From Cloeon dipterum (Eukaryota; Arthropoda; Insecta; Ephemeroptera; Baetidae): 64,000 nucleotides of DNA. Below are positions 37,001-50,000 of the stretch, piece after piece. Made by a program: the position numbers and the translations under genes. The notes below the pieces were generated by a model, which saw only the letters and a list, made by a program, of their open reading frames with translations, had not been told where the DNA came from and did no database searches. The stretch is from contig NC_088786.1 of assembly GCF_949628265.1 (NCBI RefSeq), positions 29,161,681-29,225,680 of the forward strand, given 5' to 3'. The number at the start of each line of letters is the position of its first letter. Positions within the stretch are counted from its first letter, which is position 1.

Positions 37001-40000
37001 CTATCAATGCACTTCAAATACAAATAACAGCCTTGACCTAAAAAATAGATTAATTTCCGTGTTGTTATGAACATTTTGTATTTATTTTTGCATACATTCA
37101 TAGAACGCCGATAACCTTTAACCATAAATCACACACTTGAAGTTCAAGAATTTATAGTGAGGGGTAATATTTCCTTAGTGAAAACCACCCTCCAGCTGAT
37201 CACGAAATCCAACGTAATATCTCTATGAAAATTCCTGAGAAGGGATATCAAGTTGTAATCCTTCGCGGGCGGAATGTAGGTAATCGAGAATGCAGATCCT
37301 CATAGGTGTTGCTGCATACATGGGGGTGGGAATGCGGCCTGGAATTTGAGATTTATGCGTTTGCTGCTCGCATGTGCGTCTATTGCCGGCCTTTCCACCT
37401 TTCCGGCTTTTGCAAACGAGTGACGAATGTCGAGCTCGTAAAATCCAAAGGGGCGCATTTCGCCCGGAATTTCGCGCGTGTATATATGTGACGACGTACT
37501 CTTGTAAGCTTAGATTATGCCCATCATGCAAACAGAGGCTGCCTTCACTGAATTCACTCGTAATTTGGCACTTCTCGCGTTCAACCTGCGCTTTTGTTTT
37601 TCTGCATCCATTTGCATATTATGCTGCTGCTGTACTTTGAAAACATTAGAAAAGTTGTTTTTCTCCTGGGAAGGAATTCTTGGCATCCGGCCACGGATTT
37701 GCATAACTCTCTCAAACTTTTGTGCAGTGCAAAAAGTGTATTATGTAGTCAAAAAGTAGCACAATAGAATCGTAAAATATTAAAATTCCCTTTCACAAGC
37801 TGCAACAAAACACAGCTTAAATTTTATCTAGAAGTGCAAAAAATGACGTTGCAAAAATATATTTAACTGAACATATTATTGTTTTGGAAAATAATTACAG
37901 TCAAAGAATATCATCAATTAAATTAAAAGGAACTGCAGAAACGCGTGAAAAAAATATGAACAAAAATATAATTTTCCCAGCCTGCTTTAAAATAATAGAG
38001 CCTAAATGGGATCTTATAGTTATTTAATGTCATACAACATAATGATTTTGGCATAAACAAAATCCATATATCCAAGTCTGCATTTGCATACGCTTTCCTG
38101 CACAAATTCCATTTCAATGTGCTCCTCGAGAAAGCTCATTCCGCTTTTTGTTTACACTTGCGCGCTCGAGTAAGCAAATATACATCCAGCTGCAATTTAA
38201 GTCTTCTGTGGACGAAAGAAATGATCGCAGTCAGAGTGAACATTTATATGCCTCCACGACCATTCAACACCTTTCAGGCAAAATGATGCGTGCAAAACGC
38301 GAACGCATTTGCCAGTCGATTGGGCGCGAACACAAAACGGCGACGAGTGAAGAGCATCAGGCCAATATTTTACCACACGATCTCGATTTCGTCGTCTCTT
38401 CTACTACGACCACTGATGGAGATGTGAAATGTTGATCCATGGTTTTATTCTTCTTTTATCCTTTGTCAGATTAAAATGACGTGGTTTGGAATAACACTCA
38501 TTTTGGCCGTGGAAATTTAATACTTTGAATTTTCACGCAAGCGAAACTCTTTTTTTAATTGTTAGTCCCTCAAAAAATATGTAGATTTGTCAATTTGCGA
38601 TTCCTCATTTGTATCAATGAATTGTATCATCAGTAAAACTGTGGAGATTTAAAAATGGCCACTATTTCAATTAATTAAAAATAAATGTTTTAATGAAATA
38701 TTAAAATAAAATAGTGTTAACGAGATCGAGATTGTATCATAGGGGATAAAACATATGTATATTCATTATCCAAATTACAGTCAGAGGTATTGCCCCCTAA
38801 CCTTTGTTTTGTGGATCTGAACTATCTCCAGTGTTGACGGTTTGTATACCGTATACAATTTTGCATCACCAAATGACGACGACGACGACGACTCCTCGTT
38901 TCCCCGTTTTTTATTCAGTACAGACAACAGACGCCCCGTATATAGCAGAGAGGAAATAAAATTCGGGGTGACACGTTTGCGAGGAAATTTGCAGCCGAGG
39001 CTTTTACGAGCCGAAATCTTATTTGAGCAATCAATGGCGGCCGTGTGTGAGGCTAAAATTATTTTCTGCTCACGCGTGATGCACGCCAGAATTTTTTACA
39101 GTCGTAAAAGCAGTGTTTCGCGTAATAGAAGAACCCTTTGTATTTGTTGTGGACCGAACACGACACCGGCCACAAGGGAAAGGTTCATCACCGTCGCCTT
39201 TCTCGTTCCCAAACGGCCGGGAAGGACACCTGCATGCTGTTTCCTCCCTATTTGGCCTCTTCTCAACACCAAAAATCAGCTGCTCACAGCCTCTCAAAAT
39301 TTGGATGACTTTTTAAAACATAATTTTATTTATTTCAAATACGGATTGAATTAAGGGGTGGAAAATAGGTTTAATTTTATTCAGAATTATTGAAGTGTGT
39401 GCAGTAAAAAAGAGTAGTCTTGGGGGAAATTGCACTAAAGGCCATATTTTAGAAGTTTTACATTCGTGGAGAAGAATAACAAGCAGGCATGCAATACGTT
39501 CTGAGTGGAATTCACAAAGAAATAGAATTTGAAAGGATAGTATGTGAGAACCCTTTGCAACCCTTCTTGCATGACCAGGGAGTTCATTGCCCTCGGCTGA
39601 ACAGACGCCGTCGGCCCGTTTTGCCTCTAGGCTGCGGAAAAATAGCGTCTGCTTGCCTACTTTCCATATATGCGTCTTCTAACAAAAAGAGAGATTTGCC
39701 AAAGTCCACAGACCGGGTCAGGGTCGCAACAAGTATAAAAGACGCAAAATAATAATACCATACGCGATGCCTACTTTCTGCGGCGACGGTGACGAGACCG
39801 TAAAAGCCGCAGCTGTTTTTATTACACGGCCCATGCGAGTGAAAGAGTGTGACGCGAAATATAAATAGGCCGGCAAGTGAAGTGTGCTCCAACGAGTTTG
39901 TATTAGCAAGTGCAATCTCGGCGACAAGGCGGAGAAATGGAGCAGCAACAACAACAGCCAGCGCTTTCCTCATTTCCGTCTTTGTCTCCCTCGCGACTCC

Positions 40001-43000
40001 AGTGTATGTCTGTGCATCGGAGGCTGTACGCACGTTATTGCAAAAAGTTTGAGCACACCGCAGGTGTGAGAGGCTAATCTCGCCTCTCTCGCTGATAAAA
40101 GCGTTCAAAGTGAAATTAGGCTGCCAAGATTGTGTCTGCTGCACACGAGTGTTGCTGGCGCATTGCAGGTTTCCGTAGCTTGCTTTTTTGTTGCAGTGTC
40201 ATGGATGGCAACAATCAGGATGCCAACCACAGCACTATGTTAACTTGGGCAAATAGATGCTTTTTTATTTTAAAGCTATTACGGAAATGACAGTGAAATA
40301 TATTTTTAATATTATTTCCTGGCCTATTACACCAATGGGAATTAATATACAACTGAGCCAGGAAGGTTTTCAGAGGGATGATGTAAACAAGAACAGAATC
40401 TTCATCTCGCAGTCAGTCCATTATAAGCTGCAATAATTGTACCTTATTTGCGAATAAATTAAATTTTGGTTCTAGCAGAAGCCAAATTTTATATTTTTAG
40501 AGCAGCTCTGCCCAATTTTTTCTATAGACAAAATTTTAACAAAGAAAGTCATGGTAAATTTTCCATGCTCTCTGCTCAGCACATTCCGTGTGGTTTTAAA
40601 TTTAACCAGTATGATTATAAAACGAGCAAAACATGCTGCTCCAGAAATCAAGATCAATTTTTTATCCAGCTCTAGTTTCAAAATAAATAGTGGAGCGCAT
40701 TGCAATGGAACTCTAATCGATCAGCTCTCTCAGGTGCTACATAAAATGTTATTTCTTGTGATAACTATACTTGTAAATTTAAGGAAGAGCCAAGATAAAA
40801 TGTAAATTTCTAGTGCATATTAGAATGAGTGCAGCAACAAATGCAATTTATACTGATGACGATGATGGAGAGCATATCATTCTCTTTGAATTGGCTCTTG
40901 ATCCATTTTCCCAGAGGCAGAAGAACCACACGCGGCTGGAGAAGTGATGTGCAATTGCACTGCAGTTTTAAAGCTTTGCAATTGTTTATAAGCGAGAGAG
41001 CTCTTTCACACTAAATGGCTTAGCTCGGAGGCACGTGTGCGGCGAGCAGGTATAGAGAGAATATCGTGATTACTTTTATGGCCAATTATAGTGCTGGCGT
41101 TATGGTATCACAATATTAGAGGATTATACAGCACTAAGCTTCAAATTCCGTCATGCAAATTTGTTCTATTTTACTTTGTATGAAATTCTGTGGATTAAAA
41201 CTCCTTTGTTAATCCTTTGTTTATGTTTATAGTCATTTGTTGTGATATAATTTGAATATATCTAAATAATGAGGTGCAGCAAGCGAGGGTTTAAGAAACC
41301 CCTCTTGGGAAGACTGCGTGCACCTCAAAATCCTTTATTAATGCCGGGGCAAATAGAAAGTCTCAAAATTAATACAAGTTTCAGCAAAGAAAAATATACG
41401 TGACAGTTGATTACGTTTAACAGCGAGGGGGAAAGTGTGTGGCAACAACACGCGGCGACATTTTGTTTCATCAGAACTTTGCCAGTTAGTTAGTAGGTTA
41501 GTTAAATTTAAAAACAGCTAGCGTGGGGCTAATTCCAGGCGGAGTGTAAAAATTTGTCGCAGGTGTAAACCAGCATAAAAAGGCGGTTAATGGTGCGCGT
41601 GCAGTGCGGCCTGGGAAAATTAATGCCCCCTGCAGGATTCGCCAAACTAATTGCGCGTGCGACCTGCCGCCTGCGGTTGAACACCCTCGTCTTCTCGGTC
41701 GCACCCCTACAGACACTCCTTGACAACCTTGAAACTGATTGGCACGAAGGCAAAACTTTTTCGTTCACGCAGCAGAAGCTCGTTATTTAAAATTCTCAGC
41801 TCACACTCTCTGGTCTCAAGCTCATCGCACGATAAATAAGTTTTATCTACTATAGGTTGTTTGAAAAAAAAAATGCAGGTTAAGTTTGTTAGCAATTTGA
41901 GGAGCGAACTACTTATAAACCTTTAAAGAGCATACGTTGTGGACAAAATTACATTTTGTTAAATATGTTTTGGAGTAATGTGAAGGTAAAAAAATAATTA
42001 GCTGGAATGTATGAATGATAGCAGCTGACAGAGGAAGAAATATTTTAGCTGCAAAGAAGCTGAAAATACGGACACTGCAGTAAAAATCAGATGTAATGGC
42101 GAGTCTGGAGCTACGAATGCAGTGTTCTTTGTAATCAGCTCTAATCCCTACCGGCCTCTTTTTTTCCTGTGAGTGGGCGCCAGGAGCAGGTCTTGGCACT
42201 GAAGACAGTAGCGAATTAACTCATTTCAGTGAGCGTAGAAGGGGTTGTGTAAAACGGTTATATTTGTATCTAATTAGATAAAATAATCCATGAATTCAAA
42301 TGGATATATAAAACCTCAATTTTAACATTTTTGATAATGCTGGGAACGAATTCATTTAATAATTCCTACTTAAATTATTTTATCAAGATAATTAGCATTT
42401 TGACTCAACCATGAAAGAAAATTAACAAAAATTTTAAAATTGATAAGTCGAATAATATATGTCACTTAACAGGAGATATAATAAATATTTTCTAGTACGC
42501 AAAGAAGAAATTTTTGTAATTAAATGTTGTGGTGAGCTTATAAGTTTTAAGAAAAATATAACAAAATCCAATGTAAAATAGTCAAGAATAACTTGTGCTC
42601 CCTCTTCAGTAGCTTGAAAAATGTGATAGGAATTTAATACTAAAAACTTATAATTTCTGGAAATTCATTGAACAATTAAGATATCCTCCGTTATCAAATC
42701 ATTTATGATCCAGTTGAATAAATATAAATATCTACAATCAACCATCGTGTTAGGATATCTATTATAAAGAATGAATAAGACAGAAATGAAAATCTGTTTT
42801 CGCTCGGAGCGATGAATATGTTTAAATAAAAAATCCCTACTCTTCACGTCCCTTGCCCCGAGTCGGCGCCAAGCAGGCTGCGATGCGATTAAGCACAGGA
42901 AAGTTGCAGCTCTCCCCATTAATAATTCCAAATTAAATTAAATTCCGCGGCAGTCGCGCTGGGACGCGCTGCGAAAATTCTTTACTGCCTCTCAGAAGGC

Positions 43001-43917
43001 TTTATTCGATGGTGGAAAATGTAATTTGATGGTTTACGGCCGGTGGGACACCTTTCAAGAATAATTCAAATGGGCCAGGCAGCCAGCCATCTGCGGAATT
43101 TCCAGTTTAACGAGCTCGCTACTAAAATTGCCATGTGTGTGTATTCGCGCATTTCCATAATGCGACGACGAGAGACGAAAAATCAGCATTTAACACTATC
43201 ACAAGGAGACGGAGTTTCCGTCACAGAGTAAAAAAAATAAACGGGCCACTTTACATATATATCATTTCAGCCGAGCTCAGCTCGACGCCCGAAATGCGAA
43301 ACACAACAATTCCGCAAGAGCGGCAAGCGAAGATATCGTCCGGATCCGCAATAAAAAACCGGCTGCGCGAATATATATCACAGGGACAAAATCCCGCCGA
43401 GCTGGGAGTATTTAATTTTGCAGATTTATATGCACCATTTCTCTAAGCAGGGCCAGCAAAAATGTATTCTAGCCACTAGCCACGCAAAAGCAATCTGTGT
43501 TGTAAACGTTTTTTGCATTGATATAAAGTTGGAAAACCTGAGAGGTGTTTTAAATGGATAAAAAAAAACTAGACACCGAAGTCAAAATTCACTGTTTGGC
43601 TTGAATTGCTTCAGTGACTTACTGCTTTCGGGAAACTAAAAGACACATAATTCATGGTTATGCCAATTTTTCTCTGAGCCTTCGATATAATTCCACACAA
43701 CCTAAACGACACTTTCTCTGCCAAAACTTTCTCTTAATAAACTAAGGCACAAATTTAGTACACGCACGTGCCTGGGAAAGGCTTAATTAGTCAACTCTTG
43801 CTTGCCTCGCCCCCGAATTCAAATTACTGCTTACACGCGCAGCTCGAGGAAAGGAAATTTAGCAACTTATGCAATGCGGCGAGCAGCGGTGTCGAGCCGG
43901 TTGCAGCCCGCTTTTGT

Positions 43918-44008
<91 letters not shown>

Positions 44009-47000
44009 CTCCCGAATTGAATCGGTCTTTCGACGTTTTGCGGGCTAAATGACTGCCGTTTCGGGCGCCTTTCTAAATTGCAACCGCCAAAACCGCGAAG
44101 TGGCGTAACAAAGACCAGAGCTGAGTGCTTCCTTCTCGCAGTTAAACTTTCCAATTAAATTGGACTAAACAATAGCGTAGTAAATAAGAGCCTGAATTAC
44201 TCATTTAGTGTTAAATTAAGCGTGTTGTGCTCCTCGTTTAATGTTTGCATATTTGCACAGTGAGTGAGTGATATTTAATCATTTGTGTTGGTGAAAAAGT
44301 GGCAAACTGTTTGCATAAAATATATATTTTTAATTGCAATAACAAACAACTTATTTGAAATTGTCTATTTAAATGTTACAAAAAATCAGAGAAAAAAATA
44401 ATCTCGAAATTGAGTTTTTTAAAATATTGGTCGCAGCTTTAGTAAAGTAGTCTTGAATATAAAGGAATCCCCCATAAAAATTGTGACGTCATCACTGCTC
44501 ACAAGGAAATAATTAGAGATCTCTTGTATCCTACTGAATCCCTCTGCTCATAGTGGTAAAAAACTGCATAAATTTGTTTTGTGTCTATATCCAGAGCAAT
44601 TCTTTTTCCGAGATTATTTTTCTGTTAAATATAACCACCACAATTTTTTAATCTAACTCTTGATTTTTCCTGTGCCAACTTCCAGTGGATTTTTTTTCTC
44701 AGGAACTAAAGGAATGCATTTTTAAATAGGATTAATTTTTCAAAGGCCATGTTAGAGAGTAATGCCAACGCTTTTAAAACGAATTCATACCATTTTTTCA
44801 GTATCGAAGATATTGATTTATAAGCAGCAGGAAAAAACCTGCGTTTAGAAGTTTAAATTTTAAATTGAGGAATCTTGTTTTCTACTCGAAAAAAATATTG
44901 CATGTCATGTGAAGTTCTGCATAAAAACTGTACACACTCACCCGAGCCAAAAATTTCATACATGCAAAGTTGCTGGAGCAACTTTGTTTTCGTAAGAAAG
45001 TTGCCTCACATCCGTCCTTTCTTCAAGCTTGCTTAGAAATCTTTGCGATTACGTCACTCAATAAAAGTCAAAAGTGCTGCTCTGCATCTCGCAGAAATAT
45101 TTATACGCCCGTATCTGCCGTTGCATTATTCATGACTGCGTGTCATTTTCGCTCTCAGTTCCAGGTGGAGGTGGTCGATTGCTGCGAAGAGGGCTCTGAG
45201 AGCTCGAGCTACGACGGGCCCCCGAGCCCCATTCCGCGCCTCCTGCCCCCAGCACCGCCGTGCAGCAGACACCCGGACTCGATGATCACGCCCAGCTCGG
45301 ACAGCAAGAGCCCTGACAGCAGCAGAACGCTGGTTGTCTACCCGACCACCATCCCGCCAGGTATGATTGCCCGCACAATCCAATCTTGCTCGCTCGTTAA
45401 TTGTTGACTGAGAGAACCTTATCAGTGGAGAGCCTGCCTTTGTTCACCCGGCCGGCAAGCGGTTTATTGCCAGTTTCATACCCTTGAGAGCTGCGTAATT
45501 GCCTGATTTTTCAACTTTAGCAGGGTAGTAAGAGGCAGTCGAGAGACCACTTTTCGCTCAATAAAGTTCATAGTACAGCTTAATTTTTGCCTCCGTGCTT
45601 TATTTTTTTTTCATGGAATTTCATCTTTAAAATCGGTTTTCCACTAGCTCTGTTGCCTTTTCTCATCTTAATTTTACAGTCTAAGTGTTGTACAGTTTTT
45701 CTGCAGAAGTTCACATAACAATGCAATTTTTCCCTTCAAATCTATGGGGAAAATCTAATTCAAATTGGAAATCAAAGGGGAAGACGAAACAGAGATATTG
45801 TTGGACGAAAAAATCCGAGAACATAATAATTTTCGATTTAATTTAATTTAAATAAAATATCAAAAAGCAAAATATAACGTATGGAGGAGTCTACACAATG
45901 CAAATGATTTAATTATTGTGAAAATTTTCAAAGCATGATATAAAAAATTAAACATATCATATATGAATTAAAGGACCTTATTAGGATTTTTCAGTATATC
46001 ATTGAATGCATCAGAGATAATTGGATTATCAAAAATCAAAACCACACGCTGATTTTAATTATGATCAGTAAAATTTATCAGTGTATGTTATCAGTTATAT
46101 CTTCTACCGTCAATTTTTACCGGTAAATTTAAAAAAACACAATGCGGCTGAAAAAGAAGCACATCCTCTGAAAGCTGAAACAGGAGATATTCATAGAAAA
46201 ATTGATCTTCGCTTGACTCGCTACATGCTGGTTTATTGCACCTTTCCAACATGCACGAATGGCATCCCGGGACGAATGTCTAGTGTTTCAAGCAAAGCCC
46301 TCGGTGCGAGGCAACGGTGGAACGGTGCAGGTCTCTTAGGACAGGCTTTTTTTCTGATGTGTGCTGTCCCTTGTCATTTTCTCAGCACTATGCACGTATG
46401 CTACCGTTGGTGCACGCTAAGGAAGGGATTCGCCTTGTTTCAACTTTCAAACAAAATTAAACTTACATAAAAAATCATACAAACACCTGCTACATTATTC
46501 CTTTCGCTGAATAATCATAAATATCGTGGCAATGTTTCTCAGACACACATTAACGGCAACCGCACAAACCGAACTAATCTGTACCACATCCCGATCCTGC
46601 GGCGTAGGAAACACATGATCCTACCCGTGACCTTTGGTCCGTGCAAAAGTTCACATCGGCACTCGCTGTGAGGCGAATCCATCAACAATTATAGAACAGC
46701 TTGCATGCTCGCCCAAAACAAACCACGGGAGAGAGTGAGCGTCTGCCTGGCAGAGAAATAATGCGGTGCCGAAACGGACGCCCGGCGCGATTCATCACCG
46801 GCTGCTCATCCGCAAGAAGGAAATTCAAATTTTCTGAGCCAGTTAATGACGCAATTACATTAGCAGCATGAATTAATAAATTGACGCTCGGCAGGAGCGG
46901 CAAACATTCAGGGAGCGTTAGTTGATTAGTTCGAACGCGGTGTGTAACAGCATCCTGTCAGCACGTTGGCAAGATAATAATCATCGCCACGTAGCGCTAC

Positions 47001-50000
47001 AGGCTGGCCCAGTCTAACAATAAGATGTATTTATCGTTACTAAATGTCGTATAGCGTTTGGGTTTTATAGACCAATGAGCTACAATACTTTACACTCGAA
47101 ACACAGGAAGGTTATTATATTCACATAGAATTGAAATTCTGGATATTTCCTCGAAGCTAAATATAAAGAACTTAGCTTTGAGGAAAATATCCGGATTTTC
47201 AATCCAACGTGAAGGAAAAGACCTGCTCGTTTGCATATTTTAGAAATAAAGGTTCTTATTCTATTTCAAAGGATTTTGCTAATTTTTGACAGACTTGTTT
47301 GAATTTGCAGTTACAAAAATCACCGAGTGTTATGAAAAATATTAAAATAAAGGAAAAATGATTTATCGGTCAAGTTTAGAGATGATAATAATCGTAGAAT
47401 AGGGTATATTGACATTAAAATAAAAATTGATAGAGTTAGATAAAAATCAGTGATACAAATTGATACGTTTGGCCCGTAAAATATTTTAAGTGTCTTTCAG
47501 AGTAAAGCAAACGAGCAAAAGGATTAAAAAAATGTTTTCATCTAGCTTTCAAGTTGAATTTTCAGAAATTTATTTAGTTCGACATTAGTTTTTATTGCAT
47601 TTAAAAAGCACATGACACTACATTTGCATTTGTGAACTATATATGTTAAAAGGGTAATCTACTCGTGAATTCATGGGCCGCCCTGTATGTGCACTCGCTT
47701 TGACGGTGTTGGTATAGGCATAAATTTTAATGATGAATGCCGCCAAGGTGATTACGTATGCATGATCTGGTTAGCGTTTCACTTTAGCGTGTGCATCGCC
47801 TGAAATAACACAGACATGCCGGTTTAAGCATGTTTAAATACGCACATGCTCATACAAATTCCAGTAAAACGCAATTCTCGCCAAGTCGCCAAATCTCGTA
47901 CCGCGATCTGCTCGAATTTCAGGCTTAGGCCGTCGAAGCGCGTGTTTATTGCTCCTCTTCGCAGTCGGCCGTATCAATTTGTGGCACAGTCGTTTAATTG
48001 TGTGCCAGAGCATACGTAAACATATAGGCGACTTGTGAGCTTTGCGATTTACGACCCTCGTTAACACACTCTGCGGCCAAAGACAGACTGCGCTTGTTTC
48101 TGACCTGCTGCGTCGCTCTCTACATAAACGAGCATTTGATTTAAATTCCGTCTTCAAGAGCAGAGGGAGTAATTAGATAGTTTGTGGTTCTCCCCCATTA
48201 GAAGTTGCAAATGCATAAACACAATTCTGGTAATTTCACTTCGTAGCTTTATCTTTCGGAATAGATGGAAGATATTGAATGAATTTGAAAAAAGGTTTTG
48301 GCATTAAAGCTTTTTCTCCGCATTTGATCTAATTTTAGGCACCAGTTTATTACGCATAATGAAATTTTGCGAATTTTCAACGAAGCTTAGAATCGCATTA
48401 ACCATCTAAATCCTCAAAACCCATCTAAAATTCGATATAATCTGACTAAATCACCGAAGAAACCTTATAACCGAACTGAAATGCATTAAAATGGTTGTGT
48501 TCATAAAAGATTTTTATTTTAGAAAAAATTAACAATTTTGGGTAATATTCAGTATTTATTTTATGAAGATATATCAAGGATTTTGTTTACATTTTATTTA
48601 ATTCCTTTGGACCTATAGTATTCAGATGTCGACATAATAAATAATTCCCAAGGCAATATAACGCCGTGGCAGCTGCGATTGCCAGTAACTTCTCACAATG
48701 AAACAAAAATTCGAGTGTTGCATAAAATGCTTTACGGTTTAAAATAAAAAGCAATTACAATTCAACCCTTTGTCGGAAGTTACTGGCAATCACCGCTGCT
48801 ATAGTTTTGTATCAATTTTATTCTTGGTTGAATCCAATAATCATTTTTTATAAACTAAAAACAATCCTTGAAAAACTTCTCATAAAATATTAAACAAGTC
48901 TCTGAATTTTTTTTTTATTAAAATTGCGATAAAAATAAATTTGGTCTGGCCAAAAAATGTGCAGTAACAGTAAATTAGTATAAACCAGCTTCAAACAGTC
49001 TAAAAAATGAGGAATTCATTGAAAATCCCGTCTGAGATTCCTTCCCTAAAGATCTCATGACAATATAAATAATTCCCTGCCAATTTGAAAACACAATGAG
49101 ATCATTGGTAAAAGTTTATCCAGGGTTTTATTTTGAACCAGAGAATTTGCTGAATAGACAGCATGCGTTGAACAAATGAATGCATGATGTAAAAGCTCCT
49201 CAACTCTCTTTTGTCTCAATTTCAACTTGTTGTCGATGAATCGAAAGGGTATTCTTGTAAAGTCAGGAATTTTCGTGTCAGCCAGTCACGTTTGAATCAA
49301 TCCACCACACCCGTCGAAAGTTAATCTTTAGGAAGCAATTGCAGCGCCATTTTTCGCCAACTTTGCCTGCCCGAGAAGAAAAGTCGGGAAAAGCGGCTTG
49401 AAAATTTGAATGGGAAACTTTTTGACTGTGAAATAGGGAGGAAAAATAAAGTCGATTGAGCCGTAAGGAAGTTTGTCGGTGGTAAGAGGCGAGACCGTCC
49501 GACCGACCGACAAACCAACCAGCCGCATACACGCGTGTCGAAAAACTCTCTTGTAAAGAGCGAACACCCTGGAGAAATAACGCGATCCGTCCAACTAATT
49601 ACCCGAAGCTGCGAACAGACAAAAGCACTCATTGCGGCGGCATTTTGGTCGCGTCTGCCCAAATTAATTACTTTGTCTCTTCAACATGAGATGCTGCGAG
49701 TTTGACAATACAACGAGGCTTTTTTCTAACGGCTATGAAGCCAACATTGTGAGCTTTCTCCAAATTTCAATTTTCTAAAACCTCTGAAATATTAACGAAG
49801 GCTAAAAGCAGTCTAGGTAATCGGCTTTAAATGTATCTCTATGAAACCATTTTATTTGTTACAGCATTACAGATTACAGCAGGTTTGTACCACAAGGATT
49901 GCCTAATTAAAAGACACTGATCAAAAATTTATTTAATAAATTTTAAGACTAAAGGTACACTTTGCAATTGTTGCGAGGGAATTTTAGCAAACATCAAGAT

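Noticed and set aside
38842-39354. 170-codon plus-strand ORF with an Asp run (GAC repeat)
   Set aside because: No domain, no fitting splice or start context, and the minus strand of the neighbouring 39584-40144 is equally open. Best read as a GC-richer non-coding island inside the dipeptidase intron.
39584-40144. 186-codon minus-strand ORF
   Set aside because: Length alone supports it; composition is random-looking and overlapping plus-strand frames are also open.
43768-44154. ORFs with long Ser-Leu or Arg-Glu repeats
   Set aside because: Produced purely by the CT microsatellite, which keeps several frames open.
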